A stretch of 13,361 bases of DNA, from contig DAOVNC010000051.1 in assembly GCA_030630445.1 (NCBI GenBank), positions 1-13,361 on the forward strand, in the 5' to 3' direction. A model generated the notes under the pieces. That model did no database searches and was not told the origin of the DNA. It worked only from the letters and a program-made list of their open reading frames with translations. This DNA is from Kiritimatiellales bacterium (lineage in GTDB: Bacteria; Verrucomicrobiota; Kiritimatiellia; Kiritimatiellales; Pontiellaceae). The translations under genes and the position numbers were made by a program. Below, piece after piece: positions 7,177 through 13,361 of this stretch (the first letter of the stretch is position 1; each line of letters starts with the position of its first letter).

Positions 7177-7206
7177 ATTATAGCGTTATAGCGGCACTTG
7201 GCGCAA
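7177..7206 (-). promoter_or_regulatory. Candidate promoter giving a leaderless GH16 mRNA
   Basis: On the minus strand a perfect TATAAT (7182-7177) is preceded by TTGCGC (7206-7201) at 18-nt spacing. The A of the ATG at 7169 falls 8 nt after the -10 box, where transcription would normally begin. No Shine-Dalgarno sequence is present before 7169 or 7178. The -35 match is only 3/6. Confidence 0.35.
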
Positions 7207-7221
7207 TGCATGGAGAGCCAA

Positions 7222-9831
7222 CTATTGCTCCGATATACCGATGCGCCCGAAAAGCGAAGCAGGATCGCCGGGGACGGTGTGGCGGAGGGTTTGCGGGCCG
7301 TTGGTCGGTAGCGGGCCAACGGACTCGCCAAAGTTCCAGGCATTGGAAAGTGTTTCACTGGTTTCCAATATGTAGGTGCGATTGGAGATACCATCGAATT
7401 CGACTTCGATGGTTCCGAAGCCCACCTCGGTCAGGACGGTTTGGAAGTAGGAGGCGGGGTTGGTGGCGCTGGTTCCGGCAAGGTATTCAACCAGATCGGA
7501 ACTGCGGTCGCCGTCGAAGTTGTCGTTGCCCCCGCGGCTGGTGGTCAGATTGCCGAATTGAGCTATTTCCCAGTCGTCGGAAAGTTTATCGCCATCGGTA
7601 TCGGCCGTAGCCCCCGCGCGCAGCACGACGTTGGTCGGGGAGTATTCAAGTCGCCAATGCTGTCCGGGCGGCGGCGGGGGCAGGCTGGTGGAATGGAAGG
7701 TTCCCGCGATCGCGTCCGCCGCAATGAGAATGGCATGGGTGCTGGTTCCCGGATTCACTGCAAGCATTCCCCCCAGCGTTGCGGTTCCGTCGACCAGGAT
7801 CGTGTCGTCGAGATCCATTTCGAACGTGGCGGCGTCCACGACCTGGAGTTGCGCGGTTTGGAGGCTGTTGGCAATCCGGAGGGTTCCGCCTTGGATGGAG
7901 GTGGCCCCTCCATAGGTATTGATACCTGTCAGCGCGAGGGTGGCGGTTCCGGTCTTGGTGATGGAGCACGGTTCCGTATAGGCGGAAATGTTCCCGTTGA
8001 TCACATAGCCCAGTGTGCTGTTCCCCGTGATTTCAAGATCGTTGTAGAGAATCAGGTCGGTATCGATATTGAAGATGAAGCTCGAGGCGGAGGTCGTGTA
8101 GCTGCCTAGGTTGATTGCCGGGGCATTGCCGTTCAGGTCGTTCACGAACAGGAGCGGGTTACCGGCGAGGGTTCCCGTGAGATCAACCGTTCCGTCGAAC
8201 GAGCCGGCAAACTTGAGTTCGTTGAGCATGAAGGTGAGTTCGGATATGCGCGTCAGGTCATTGTTGGCGACATAGCTGTATTGGTCCTTGGGCTGGAATT
8301 CGATGGAGAGGTTGGCGTAGGCGTCCGCCGTCATCATCGTGATCTCGGTTCCGGTGGCGGCGTTTTTCCACCCATTGGAATCCGACCAGTCCATGCTGGT
8401 TCCAACGCCCTGCCGAAAGCGGAAAGCGTCGAAGCGGTTGGCCGGGTTGGAGGTGCTGTGGCGCGGCTTGTCCAACTGGGTTTCCCACGCGGTAAATTTT
8501 TCGAGCAGATCCTGGCGGATTGCGGGCTCGATGGCGGATTTATCGACCCATTCGCCCTTGCCATTGTCCTGAAGAAGGGAGAGCCGGATGCCGTCGGAGC
8601 CGGAATGGACCAGTTTCCACGAACCTTCCCGGATCGCCCAGTTGGAGCCCATCCGCCAAGGGAGAAGGCCATGCGGAGCATTGGTGTTTTGGCCGGTCAG
8701 GTAAGGCACCAGGTTCACGCCGTCGGTCTGCTTGTTCACGGTTCCGCCCGCCGCCTCGACAAAGGTGGGATAGATGTCGTAGGTGGTGACGGGATTGGTG
8801 TAGACGCCGGAGCAGTATTGCCCGGGGTTGTCCGGGTTGGGCAGGCGCACAATGAACGGCACGCGGAGGCCGCCTTCGTAGGAACTCGACTTGCCGCCTC
8901 GTAGCGGGGTGTTGCGGTGGGCGGCGTCCGCGTCGATGGGACCGCCATTGTCGTTCGTAAAGAAGACGATGGTGTTGGTGGCGATGGAGTGGGCGTCGAG
9001 GCAGTCGAGGATATAGCCGACGGCGCGATCCATGGCGTGGGTCAAGGCGGCGGAATTCTTGCCATCGGCCGTCAGGCTGGCTCCGGAAAACAAGGCCAGA
9101 TCCGAGGCTTTTGCAAGGTCGTGCGGGCCGTGCGGACTGGTGAACGGGACATAGAGGAAGAAGGGTTCCGCATCGTCGGCATGGGTATCGATGAATTCGC
9201 ACGCGGCATCGCCGAAGGCGTCGGTGAGGTGTCGCCCCAGCATGGGGTCGGGCGCGATGGAGTTGAACGATGGCAGGGTGTTCCACATCAGGTGGGTGTC
9301 GTTGATGTCGCGAATCTTTTTTTCGTTGTCGGTCTCGATCCCGAAGTAGGGGCGCGAGCCGCTCCATAGCCCGAAGAAATAGTCCACGCCACGGTTGATC
9401 GGCCGCTTGGCCGCTTCGCGGCCGATGTGCCATTTTCCAACGACGCCAACGGTGTAGCCCAGCTCGCCCATCCGTTCCGTGAGGATTTTTTCGGTGAGCG
9501 GCATGCCGTCGTTGAAGACATTGTCGTTGGAAATGTTGTATTCATAGCCAAAGCGTTGCTGGTTCCGGCCGGAGAGCAGTCCGGCGCGCGATGGGCTGCA
9601 AACGGGAGCGGCCACATAGGCTTGGGTGCAGACTCTGCCTTCCAGCGCCAGCTGGTCGAGATTGGGCGTAAGAAATTCGGTGATCGCGCCCGAAAGCGCA
9701 TTTTGTAAACCAAAGTCGGCATAGCCTGCGTCGTCGGAAAACAAGAAAATGACATTCGGGCGCGAAGCCGCCGGGGTACCATGTGCCAAAGCCGATAGTA
9801 GAAGGGTGCATAGGACCTTTTTCATATTCAT
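7222..9831 (-). CDS. Large secreted sulfatase fused to beta-repeat and Ca-binding C-terminal modules
   Basis: 869 residues, nearly twice a normal sulfatase. The ATG at 9831 has AAGGA five bases upstream and opens a signal peptide (1-22); the longer open frame back to 9930 would bury it. Residues 24-455 are an S1 (formylglycine) sulfatase: metal-binding DD (33-34), CSPSRAG (78-84) with C78 as the residue oxidised to formylglycine, KWHIG (133-137), TSPHGPH (231-237), TNDNGG (292-297) and RGGK (311-314). It would hydrolyse sulfate esters on a polysaccharide outside the cytoplasm; substrate is unknown. The usual LYDLxxDPxE segment near the end of the catalytic domain is not visible. Residues about 500-740 are a beta-rich region with an autotransporter-associated beta-strand repeat (GINTYGGATSIQGGTLRIAN, 636-655). 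Then come DTDGDKLSDDWE (744-755) and DNFDGDRSSDLVEYL (770-784), and a terminal module (801-869). No maturase gene is in the window. It probably shares a transcript with GH16. Confidence 0.95.
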   Translation of the reverse strand: MNMKKVLCTLLLSALAHGTPAASRPNVIFLFSDDAGYADFGLQNALSGAITEFLTPNLDQLALEGRVCTQAYVAAPVCSPSRAGLLSGRNQQRFGYEYNISNDNVFNDGMPLTEKILTERMGELGYTVGVVGKWHIGREAAKRPINRGVDYFFGLWSGSRPYFGIETDNEKKIRDINDTHLMWNTLPSFNSIAPDPMLGRHLTDAFGDAACEFIDTHADDAEPFFLYVPFTSPHGPHDLAKASDLALFSGASLTADGKNSAALTHAMDRAVGYILDCLDAHSIATNTIVFFTNDNGGPIDADAAHRNTPLRGGKSSSYEGGLRVPFIVRLPNPDNPGQYCSGVYTNPVTTYDIYPTFVEAAGGTVNKQTDGVNLVPYLTGQNTNAPHGLLPWRMGSNWAIREGSWKLVHSGSDGIRLSLLQDNGKGEWVDKSAIEPAIRQDLLEKFTAWETQLDKPRHSTSNPANRFDAFRFRQGVGTSMDWSDSNGWKNAATGTEITMMTADAYANLSIEFQPKDQYSYVANNDLTRISELTFMLNELKFAGSFDGTVDLTGTLAGNPLLFVNDLNGNAPAINLGSYTTSASSFIFNIDTDLILYNDLEITGNSTLGYVINGNISAYTEPCSITKTGTATLALTGINTYGGATSIQGGTLRIANSLQTAQLQVVDAATFEMDLDDTILVDGTATLGGMLAVNPGTSTHAILIAADAIAGTFHSTSLPPPPPGQHWRLEYSPTNVVLRAGATADTDGDKLSDDWEIAQFGNLTTSRGGNDNFDGDRSSDLVEYLAGTSATNPASYFQTVLTEVGFGTIEVEFDGISNRTYILETSETLSNAWNFGESVGPLPTNGPQTLRHTVPGDPASLFGRIGISEQ

Positions 9832-9860
9832 ATGATTCCTTTGCGGCCAATTTATCCTTT

Positions 9861-9881
9861 CTGACGGAATAAAAATGTCAG
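9861..9881. promoter_or_regulatory. Inverted repeat in the sulfatase/sigma divergent gap
   Basis: CTGAC (9861-9865) and GTCAG (9877-9881) flank an AT-rich 11-nt centre between the divergent sulfatase and sigma factor genes. The minus-strand CTGACA (9881-9876) also resembles a -35 box, with GATAAA (9856-9851) 19 nt further on. It may be an operator or part of the sulfatase promoter; the arms are short, so chance is possible. Confidence 0.25.
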
Positions 9882-9889
9882 ACAGGGGG

Positions 9890-9918
9890 TTGCAGGCGCA
9901 ACATAGGGCAGATATACA
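9890..9918 (+). promoter_or_regulatory. Candidate promoter of the sigma factor operon
   Basis: TTGCAG (9890-9895) and TATACA (9913-9918) are 17 nt apart, a 3/6 and 4/6 match to consensus. Transcription would begin about 4 nt before the ATG at 9929, giving an almost leaderless message. The match is modest, and an autoregulated sigma factor might instead use a different promoter type. Confidence 0.25.
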
Positions 9919-9928
9919 GGATTCTACC

Positions 9929-10438
9929 ATGCCGGAAACCGAAGAGTTTATTCGCCAGTTTACGCGCCATGAGCGCCAGATCCGCTATTACATTGCGAGC
10001 CTGGTGGCCAACAAGAGCGATGTGGACGATATCATGCAGGAGGCCTCTTCCCTGCTTTGGAAGAAGTTTGACCTGTATGACCCGTCGCGTCCCTTCCTGC
10101 CATGGGCAATGCGGTTCGCCTACAACGCGGTGCGCACCTACCGCCAGAAGCTCGGCACGCGGCAGAAGTATTTCAGTGATAAATTGATCGAGTCGCTGGT
10201 GGCGGCCCACGAAAAGGAAATGGATCGCCTGGAGCAGGAACGCAGGCTGCTGCCGATGGCATTGAAAAACTTGAGCGAAAAAGAACGCCTGTTGATCGAA
10301 CACCGCTACAGCAACGGCGGAACGATACAGGATCTGGCGGCGAAACTCGGTGAAAAGCCCGACACGCTCTATAAGCGGCTTCAGCGCATCCGCGAAAAAC
10401 TGATGGCCAATATCCAGCTCGAAATGGAACCAATCTAG
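9929..10438 (+). CDS. Sigma-70 family factor (Rhodopirellula/Verrucomicrobium type)
   Basis: 169 residues from the ATG at 9929; AGG lies 8 nt upstream. A longer start at 9875 is possible but adds an untypical N-terminus. Region 2 spans about residues 6-73: FIRQFTRHERQIRYYIASLV, the DVDDIMQEASSLLWKKF helix (31-47, like region 2.1/2.2) and FLPWAMRFAYNAVRTYRQ (56-73, regions 2.3/2.4 for -10 recognition). Region 4 is about 105-160, with LSEKERLLIEHRY (115-127) and the helix-turn-helix TIQDLAAKLGEKPDTLYKRLQRIREKL (132-158) for -35 recognition. The arrangement matches the ECF-like group named for Rhodopirellula/Verrucomicrobium (TIGR02989), in which a FecR-like or LamG protein often follows. Here such a gene begins at the next base after the stop. 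Divergent from the sulfatase, which may be a target by inference. Confidence 0.92.
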   Translation: MPETEEFIRQFTRHERQIRYYIASLVANKSDVDDIMQEASSLLWKKFDLYDPSRPFLPWAMRFAYNAVRTYRQKLGTRQKYFSDKLIESLVAAHEKEMDRLEQERRLLPMALKNLSEKERLLIEHRYSNGGTIQDLAAKLGEKPDTLYKRLQRIREKLMANIQLEMEPI

Positions 10439-12151
10439 ATGAAAAACAAACAGAAAGAACTGTTCCGCCTGATGTCTGCGCGGCACGACGGAATACTGGA
10501 CGAGGAAAAACATGCGCGGCTGGCCGATCTACTCGAAGGCGACAAGGACGCGCAACGCTACTATCTTGAGTTGGGTTCCATGTTCCATGAGCTGGAGGAA
10601 ACCTTCCACGGCCATTGCGCGGATACGGTGGTGCAGGAGTTTCCGGCAAGACGCGCGAAAGTTGTTCCAATGGTTGGATGGGCAACGGCAATTGCCGCTT
10701 CGTTGGTTGCCGCATTCCTGCTGGTTCCAAGATCTGGAAACGAGCGTTCGGAGCTACTGGTGGATACGGAATCCACGATTCTCATGAACGATGAATGCAG
10801 CTTTATTGCACGCGTTATCGCTTCCGACGGGCTGGAGTGGAGTGAATCAAACACCGTGGAAATACGCGATGGCCAGCTTAAACCCGGCCTGCTTGATCTA
10901 AAAAAAGGTAGCCTGGATGTAATATTCGATAATGGCGTCCGGTTTGCCTTCATCGCCCCGGTTTCAATGGATATGTCCTCGCTACAGCGACTGTCGATTC
11001 GAGCCGGAAAGTTTGTGATGGATGTGCCCGGTCTGGCGGATGGTTTGGTGGTCACCACTCCGGATGCCGTGCTCAAGACCCATACCGTCCGCGCGCACGT
11101 CAGTTGCGGAAAGGGGGAACCGACCTTGGTCAACGTGGAAAAAGGTGCAATGAACCTGTACACCGAAAATCAGGGAGGGCGGGAAATCCGCAAGAATATT
11201 GTCGGCAAGGAATCGGTCGAAATTGCCCGTGGCACGAAGGATCCCATCGTTGAAACCCGACGGGTGATCGAACCGCGCATCGATCTCTCGCTCCCTCCGG
11301 AACTCGAAAACCTTCAATACGTGCACTACCGCTTCGACGAACAACGCGGAAACAAGGTCAAGAACCACGGAACGATCAAAGGGGGCCATGGATATTTGCA
11401 GGGACTCGCGGACAATCCCGAATATCCCGCGCCACGCCGGGTGGCCGGACGCTTCAGGCGTGCGCTGGAATTTACCGGCCATGGCGAAGGAATGATCGCC
11501 GACATCAAGGAGTTCGGCGTCGACGAACCCGGCAGCGTGGCTTTCTGGATCAAGATGGATCCGGATACGGTTCCGGGAGAATATGAAAACATCTTTACGT
11601 GGCACATGTATAGGTTTCCAAAAAAAGCGTGGCATGACCATGACGCAACGGATCTGGCCTGTCGCATCCGCATCAACGATTCCAGCTCGGAAGGGGTGGT
11701 CGGCGCGGTACGGATCGAGTTCCGCGATAAATGGATCTGCGGCACCACGGATCTGCGGGATGGCCGCTGGCACCATGTGACGGCCGTATTCCACCGAGGC
11801 TATCCGGGGACGGTGGTCAGGCATTATATCGATGGTCAGCTCGCCCGCTCCAGCGCCCGCGGAAAAACCTGGTTCCCTCGGGAACGCTATGCCGACATCG
11901 GCGGCGGTTCCATCGCCGTGGGGCGGTTGTATTGGCCCAAGCGCCCGAAAACGTTGTCATGGAATGATTCCTGCGGACTACGCGGAATGGTCGACGAACT
12001 CTACGTATTCAATCAGGCCGTCCTTCCCTCGCACGCTTCAAGTCTTCGGATGAAAAACACACCGAACCAGGTGTTGGATGTCGTGTTCACGCCATGGGCA
12101 CGGCAGTCGATTGCGATGCTGCCGATTGCGCTCCCCCGCAGAGCCGACTGA
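10439..12151 (+). CDS. FecR-like transmembrane regulator with LamG/ConA-like sensor domain
   Basis: 570 residues. The ATG directly abuts the sigma stop codon (TAG-ATG), so translation is almost surely coupled. Residues 1-75 are a charged, helical cytoplasmic part (KELFRLMSARHDGILDEEKHARL, then LLEGDKDAQRYY) like the anti-sigma N-termini of these systems. One membrane segment lies at 77-96. Residues about 108-270 are a beta-rich FecR-like region (VEIRDGQLKPG, FAFIAPVSMDM, VTTPDAVL, VNVEKGAMNLY). Residues about 294-535 are a LamG/concanavalin-like jelly roll: YRFDE (297-301), RALEFTG (341-347), GSVAFWIKM (365-373), GRWHHVTAVFH (442-452), HYIDGQLARS (462-471) and DELYVFNQAVL (519-529). Likely role: membrane anti-sigma or signal transducer whose outer LamG domain binds a carbohydrate or protein ligand. 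The ligand is unknown, and direct sigma binding is inferred from context. Confidence 0.9.
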   Translation: MKNKQKELFRLMSARHDGILDEEKHARLADLLEGDKDAQRYYLELGSMFHELEETFHGHCADTVVQEFPARRAKVVPMVGWATAIAASLVAAFLLVPRSGNERSELLVDTESTILMNDECSFIARVIASDGLEWSESNTVEIRDGQLKPGLLDLKKGSLDVIFDNGVRFAFIAPVSMDMSSLQRLSIRAGKFVMDVPGLADGLVVTTPDAVLKTHTVRAHVSCGKGEPTLVNVEKGAMNLYTENQGGREIRKNIVGKESVEIARGTKDPIVETRRVIEPRIDLSLPPELENLQYVHYRFDEQRGNKVKNHGTIKGGHGYLQGLADNPEYPAPRRVAGRFRRALEFTGHGEGMIADIKEFGVDEPGSVAFWIKMDPDTVPGEYENIFTWHMYRFPKKAWHDHDATDLACRIRINDSSSEGVVGAVRIEFRDKWICGTTDLRDGRWHHVTAVFHRGYPGTVVRHYIDGQLARSSARGKTWFPRERYADIGGGSIAVGRLYWPKRPKTLSWNDSCGLRGMVDELYVFNQAVLPSHASSLRMKNTPNQVLDVVFTPWARQSIAMLPIALPRRAD

Positions 12152-12190
12152 TTTTCTTCTTTTTTTGTCAGATCTGCCTTGGCGATCACA

Positions 12191-12228
12191 AACCATGTTG
12201 AAACCCGCAGGCATGGGTTTTCGAGGTT
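12191..12228 (+). promoter_or_regulatory. Structured leader before the last secreted-protein gene
   Basis: AAACCC (12201-12206) pairs with GGGTTT (12215-12220) over an 8-nt loop, and the flanking AACC (12191-12194) and GGTT (12225-12228) can extend it. A competing pairing is CCATG (12193-12197) with CATGG (12212-12216). It sits after the FecR-like gene and about 12 nt before the AGGAG ribosome site of the next gene. It could be a weak intergenic terminator, an mRNA-stabilising stem or a regulatory leader; the evidence does not separate these. Confidence 0.3.
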
Positions 12229-12248
12229 GGCATAAAAAAAGGAGAGGG

Positions 12249-13322
12249 ATGAAAAAATCAAATCACATCGGTCTATTCACCGCAGCATTCGTGCTGCTCG
12301 CCGTTTCGGTGCAGTCCGCAACATTGTTCTACGATGATTTTGCATCATGGTTGGTGGGCGATGCGGATGGCAAGGTTGTTCCGGCAAATGGGACGTTATC
12401 GGATGTCACCGCAAATCCCGGGGTTTGGTATAAGAATGATTGGGGTAGTTTCTTTGCCCTCACCACCGCCACGGGTATCGCCAACCAGGCTCCACAAGAT
12501 TCCACGGCGGGTGCAGCCTTGCGTGTGGGATACAATTTCCACAATACCAACTACACCCGAACCGTAACCATTGATACGGGGGTGACCTACGATATGAATA
12601 CCAACTACACCTTCAGTCTCCGTGCAAAAGTATATTCCAATGATGGCTCGGTTCCAGACGGGTCGGAACACGGGCAGATTCAGATAAGCTCTGGCTATTG
12701 GAATGTTACCAATATGGTATGGGTCAAGGGCGGCGATTTCGTCAATCTGGCGGCCACGGCCTGGCAAACCAACTCCGTGGTCTCCAACGGTGCCCGGATC
12801 TCGCCGAATGCCTATGGAAAGTCGATCATCCTCCGCCTGACCCGCAAGGCCAACAATTCCACCAACTTCTTTACTTGGGTGGATTGGGTACAGATTGATG
12901 GCGTAAACCCCTATGTGGACTGGGCGACGGGCGAAGGTCTTTCCAGCATGGATCGCACGGCCGACGAGGATGGCGACGGCGTCGACAACTTTACCGAGTG
13001 GTCGAACGGCGGAAATCCGAATGATCCGGGCGACACGGGGATTGCCGGGCCGGGCTTTATTGTGGATGGAACCAACCGCTTTGCCTTTGTAACCCCGCGG
13101 CAAGCAGACTATTGGCCCAACGGGGTGGATTATTATCTGGAGATGAACAACGAAGGCCTGATCAATGGTAGTTGGATCAATGCCGATTCGTGGAGTACGG
13201 GGGTCAATGCAAAAGGGTTCAATGCCGATTTCGATGCGGTCACGAATTTGGTCGGGAATGTGGAGAGCAACGACATGCAGTTCCTCCGCCTTCGGTTCAC
13301 CCACCCCGACTATAATCCGTAA
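12249..13322 (+). CDS. Secreted protein with beta-sandwich-like domain and Ca-binding C-terminal module
   Basis: 357 residues. The ATG at 12249 is chosen because AGGAG (12240-12244) lies 4 nt upstream and a clear signal peptide follows (MKKSNHIGLFTAAFVLLAVS, cleavage near VQSA-T, about 24); an in-frame start at 12078 would overlap the preceding gene. Residues 25-220 are polar and beta-rich, opening with LFYDDFASW, then many Asn/Thr/aromatic strands (NYTFSLRAKVYS, IILRLTRKANNSTNFFTWVDWVQIDGV). This resembles carbohydrate-binding or LamG-like sandwich domains, but I cannot name a family. Residues 238-262 hold DEDGDGVDNFTEWSNGGNP, an acidic calcium-binding motif. The end (about 263-357) contains YYLEMNNEGLINGSW, similar in layout to the sulfatase C-terminus. 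There is no PEP-CTERM or LPXTG signal. It is third after the sigma and FecR-like genes, so it is probably a product or effector of that regulatory operon; function unknown. Confidence 0.85.
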   Translation: MKKSNHIGLFTAAFVLLAVSVQSATLFYDDFASWLVGDADGKVVPANGTLSDVTANPGVWYKNDWGSFFALTTATGIANQAPQDSTAGAALRVGYNFHNTNYTRTVTIDTGVTYDMNTNYTFSLRAKVYSNDGSVPDGSEHGQIQISSGYWNVTNMVWVKGGDFVNLAATAWQTNSVVSNGARISPNAYGKSIILRLTRKANNSTNFFTWVDWVQIDGVNPYVDWATGEGLSSMDRTADEDGDGVDNFTEWSNGGNPNDPGDTGIAGPGFIVDGTNRFAFVTPRQADYWPNGVDYYLEMNNEGLINGSWINADSWSTGVNAKGFNADFDAVTNLVGNVESNDMQFLRLRFTHPDYNP

Positions 13323-13361
13323 CCTTGGTGTAGTGAACGCAACATCCCTATCGAGGGAAAG
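13323..13361 (+). other. Intergenic tail with a small dyad
   Basis: The last 39 bases after the secreted-protein stop codon contain TCCCT (13345-13349) and AGGGA (13354-13358) around a 4-nt loop. This is a 5-bp stem cut off from any following T-tract by the window edge. It may be the start of a terminator, but nothing more can be said. Confidence 0.3.

Noticed and set aside
7351..7358. TGTTTCAC, matching half of the parS consensus
   Set aside because: Only the left half is present; the following bases TGGTTTCC do not complete the palindrome, and it lies inside the sulfatase coding region.
7170..7394. Longer GH16 open frame starting at 7394
   Set aside because: It overlaps the sulfatase 3' end and puts 75 non-secretory residues before a clear signal peptide.
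8540..9433. 297-codon open frame in another frame of the sulfatase
   Set aside because: Arg/Pro-rich translation without domain motifs; a GC-driven shadow of the sulfatase frame.
9832..9930. Longer sulfatase start at 9930
   Set aside because: It would bury the signal peptide and overlap the sigma factor start; ATG 9831 has a good ribosome site.
10982..11824. 280-codon minus-strand open frame opposite the LamG region
   Set aside because: Antisense shadow of a well-supported LamG domain; no motif or ribosome site.
12396..13304. 302-codon minus-strand open frame opposite the last secreted protein
   Set aside because: The plus-strand frame has a ribosome site, signal peptide and Ca motif; the antisense translation shows no recognisable domain.

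Overview
The window looks like chromosomal DNA from a marine or anaerobic polysaccharide-degrading bacterium of the Planctomycetes-Verrucomicrobia-Chlamydiae group, probably Kiritimatiellota (Pontiella-like) or a close relative. This is inferred from gene content only. The clues are a secreted Cys-type sulfatase next to a GH16 glycanase, a sigma factor of the Rhodopirellula/Verrucomicrobium type followed by a FecR-like/LamG membrane protein, an autotransporter-type beta-strand repeat, and C-terminal calcium-binding modules of the DxDGDxxxD type on secreted proteins. No 16S gene or other taxonomic marker is present.

The left part (1-6240) is mostly housekeeping. A partial tRNA-dihydrouridine synthase runs off the left edge on the minus strand. 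Divergent from it on the plus strand are a membrane-anchored protein of unknown function, a LemA protein and a LOG-family (lysine decarboxylase-like) protein. A perfect 16-bp inverted repeat lies between the first two of these. Convergent to them is a tight minus-strand cluster, transcribed in the order parB, a Ste24-type M48 membrane metalloprotease and a Wzx/MATE-like polysaccharide flippase. Its gaps are 3 and 17 nt, so it is probably one operon.

The right part (6240-13361) is an accessory carbohydrate-utilisation locus. On the minus strand a large multidomain sulfatase is followed by a secreted GH16 endo-glycanase. Divergent on the plus strand are a short sigma-70-like factor, a FecR-like/LamG protein starting at the base after the sigma stop codon, and a secreted protein with a calcium-binding motif. 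The likely logic, by inference, is that the LamG part of the membrane protein senses a ligand and controls the sigma factor, which may drive its own operon and perhaps the divergent sulfatase-GH16 pair. The sulfatase and the last secreted protein appear to end in related modules (acidic Ca2+ motif plus a short Y-x-L-E...W domain), which suggests a shared surface or secretion fate.

No tRNA, rRNA, CRISPR array, insertion sequence or phage gene was seen. No stretch longer than 300 bases lacks a gene. The best candidates for something new are the sulfatase fused to a passenger-type beta-repeat, the common C-terminal module, and a repeated hint of (near-)leaderless gene starts.
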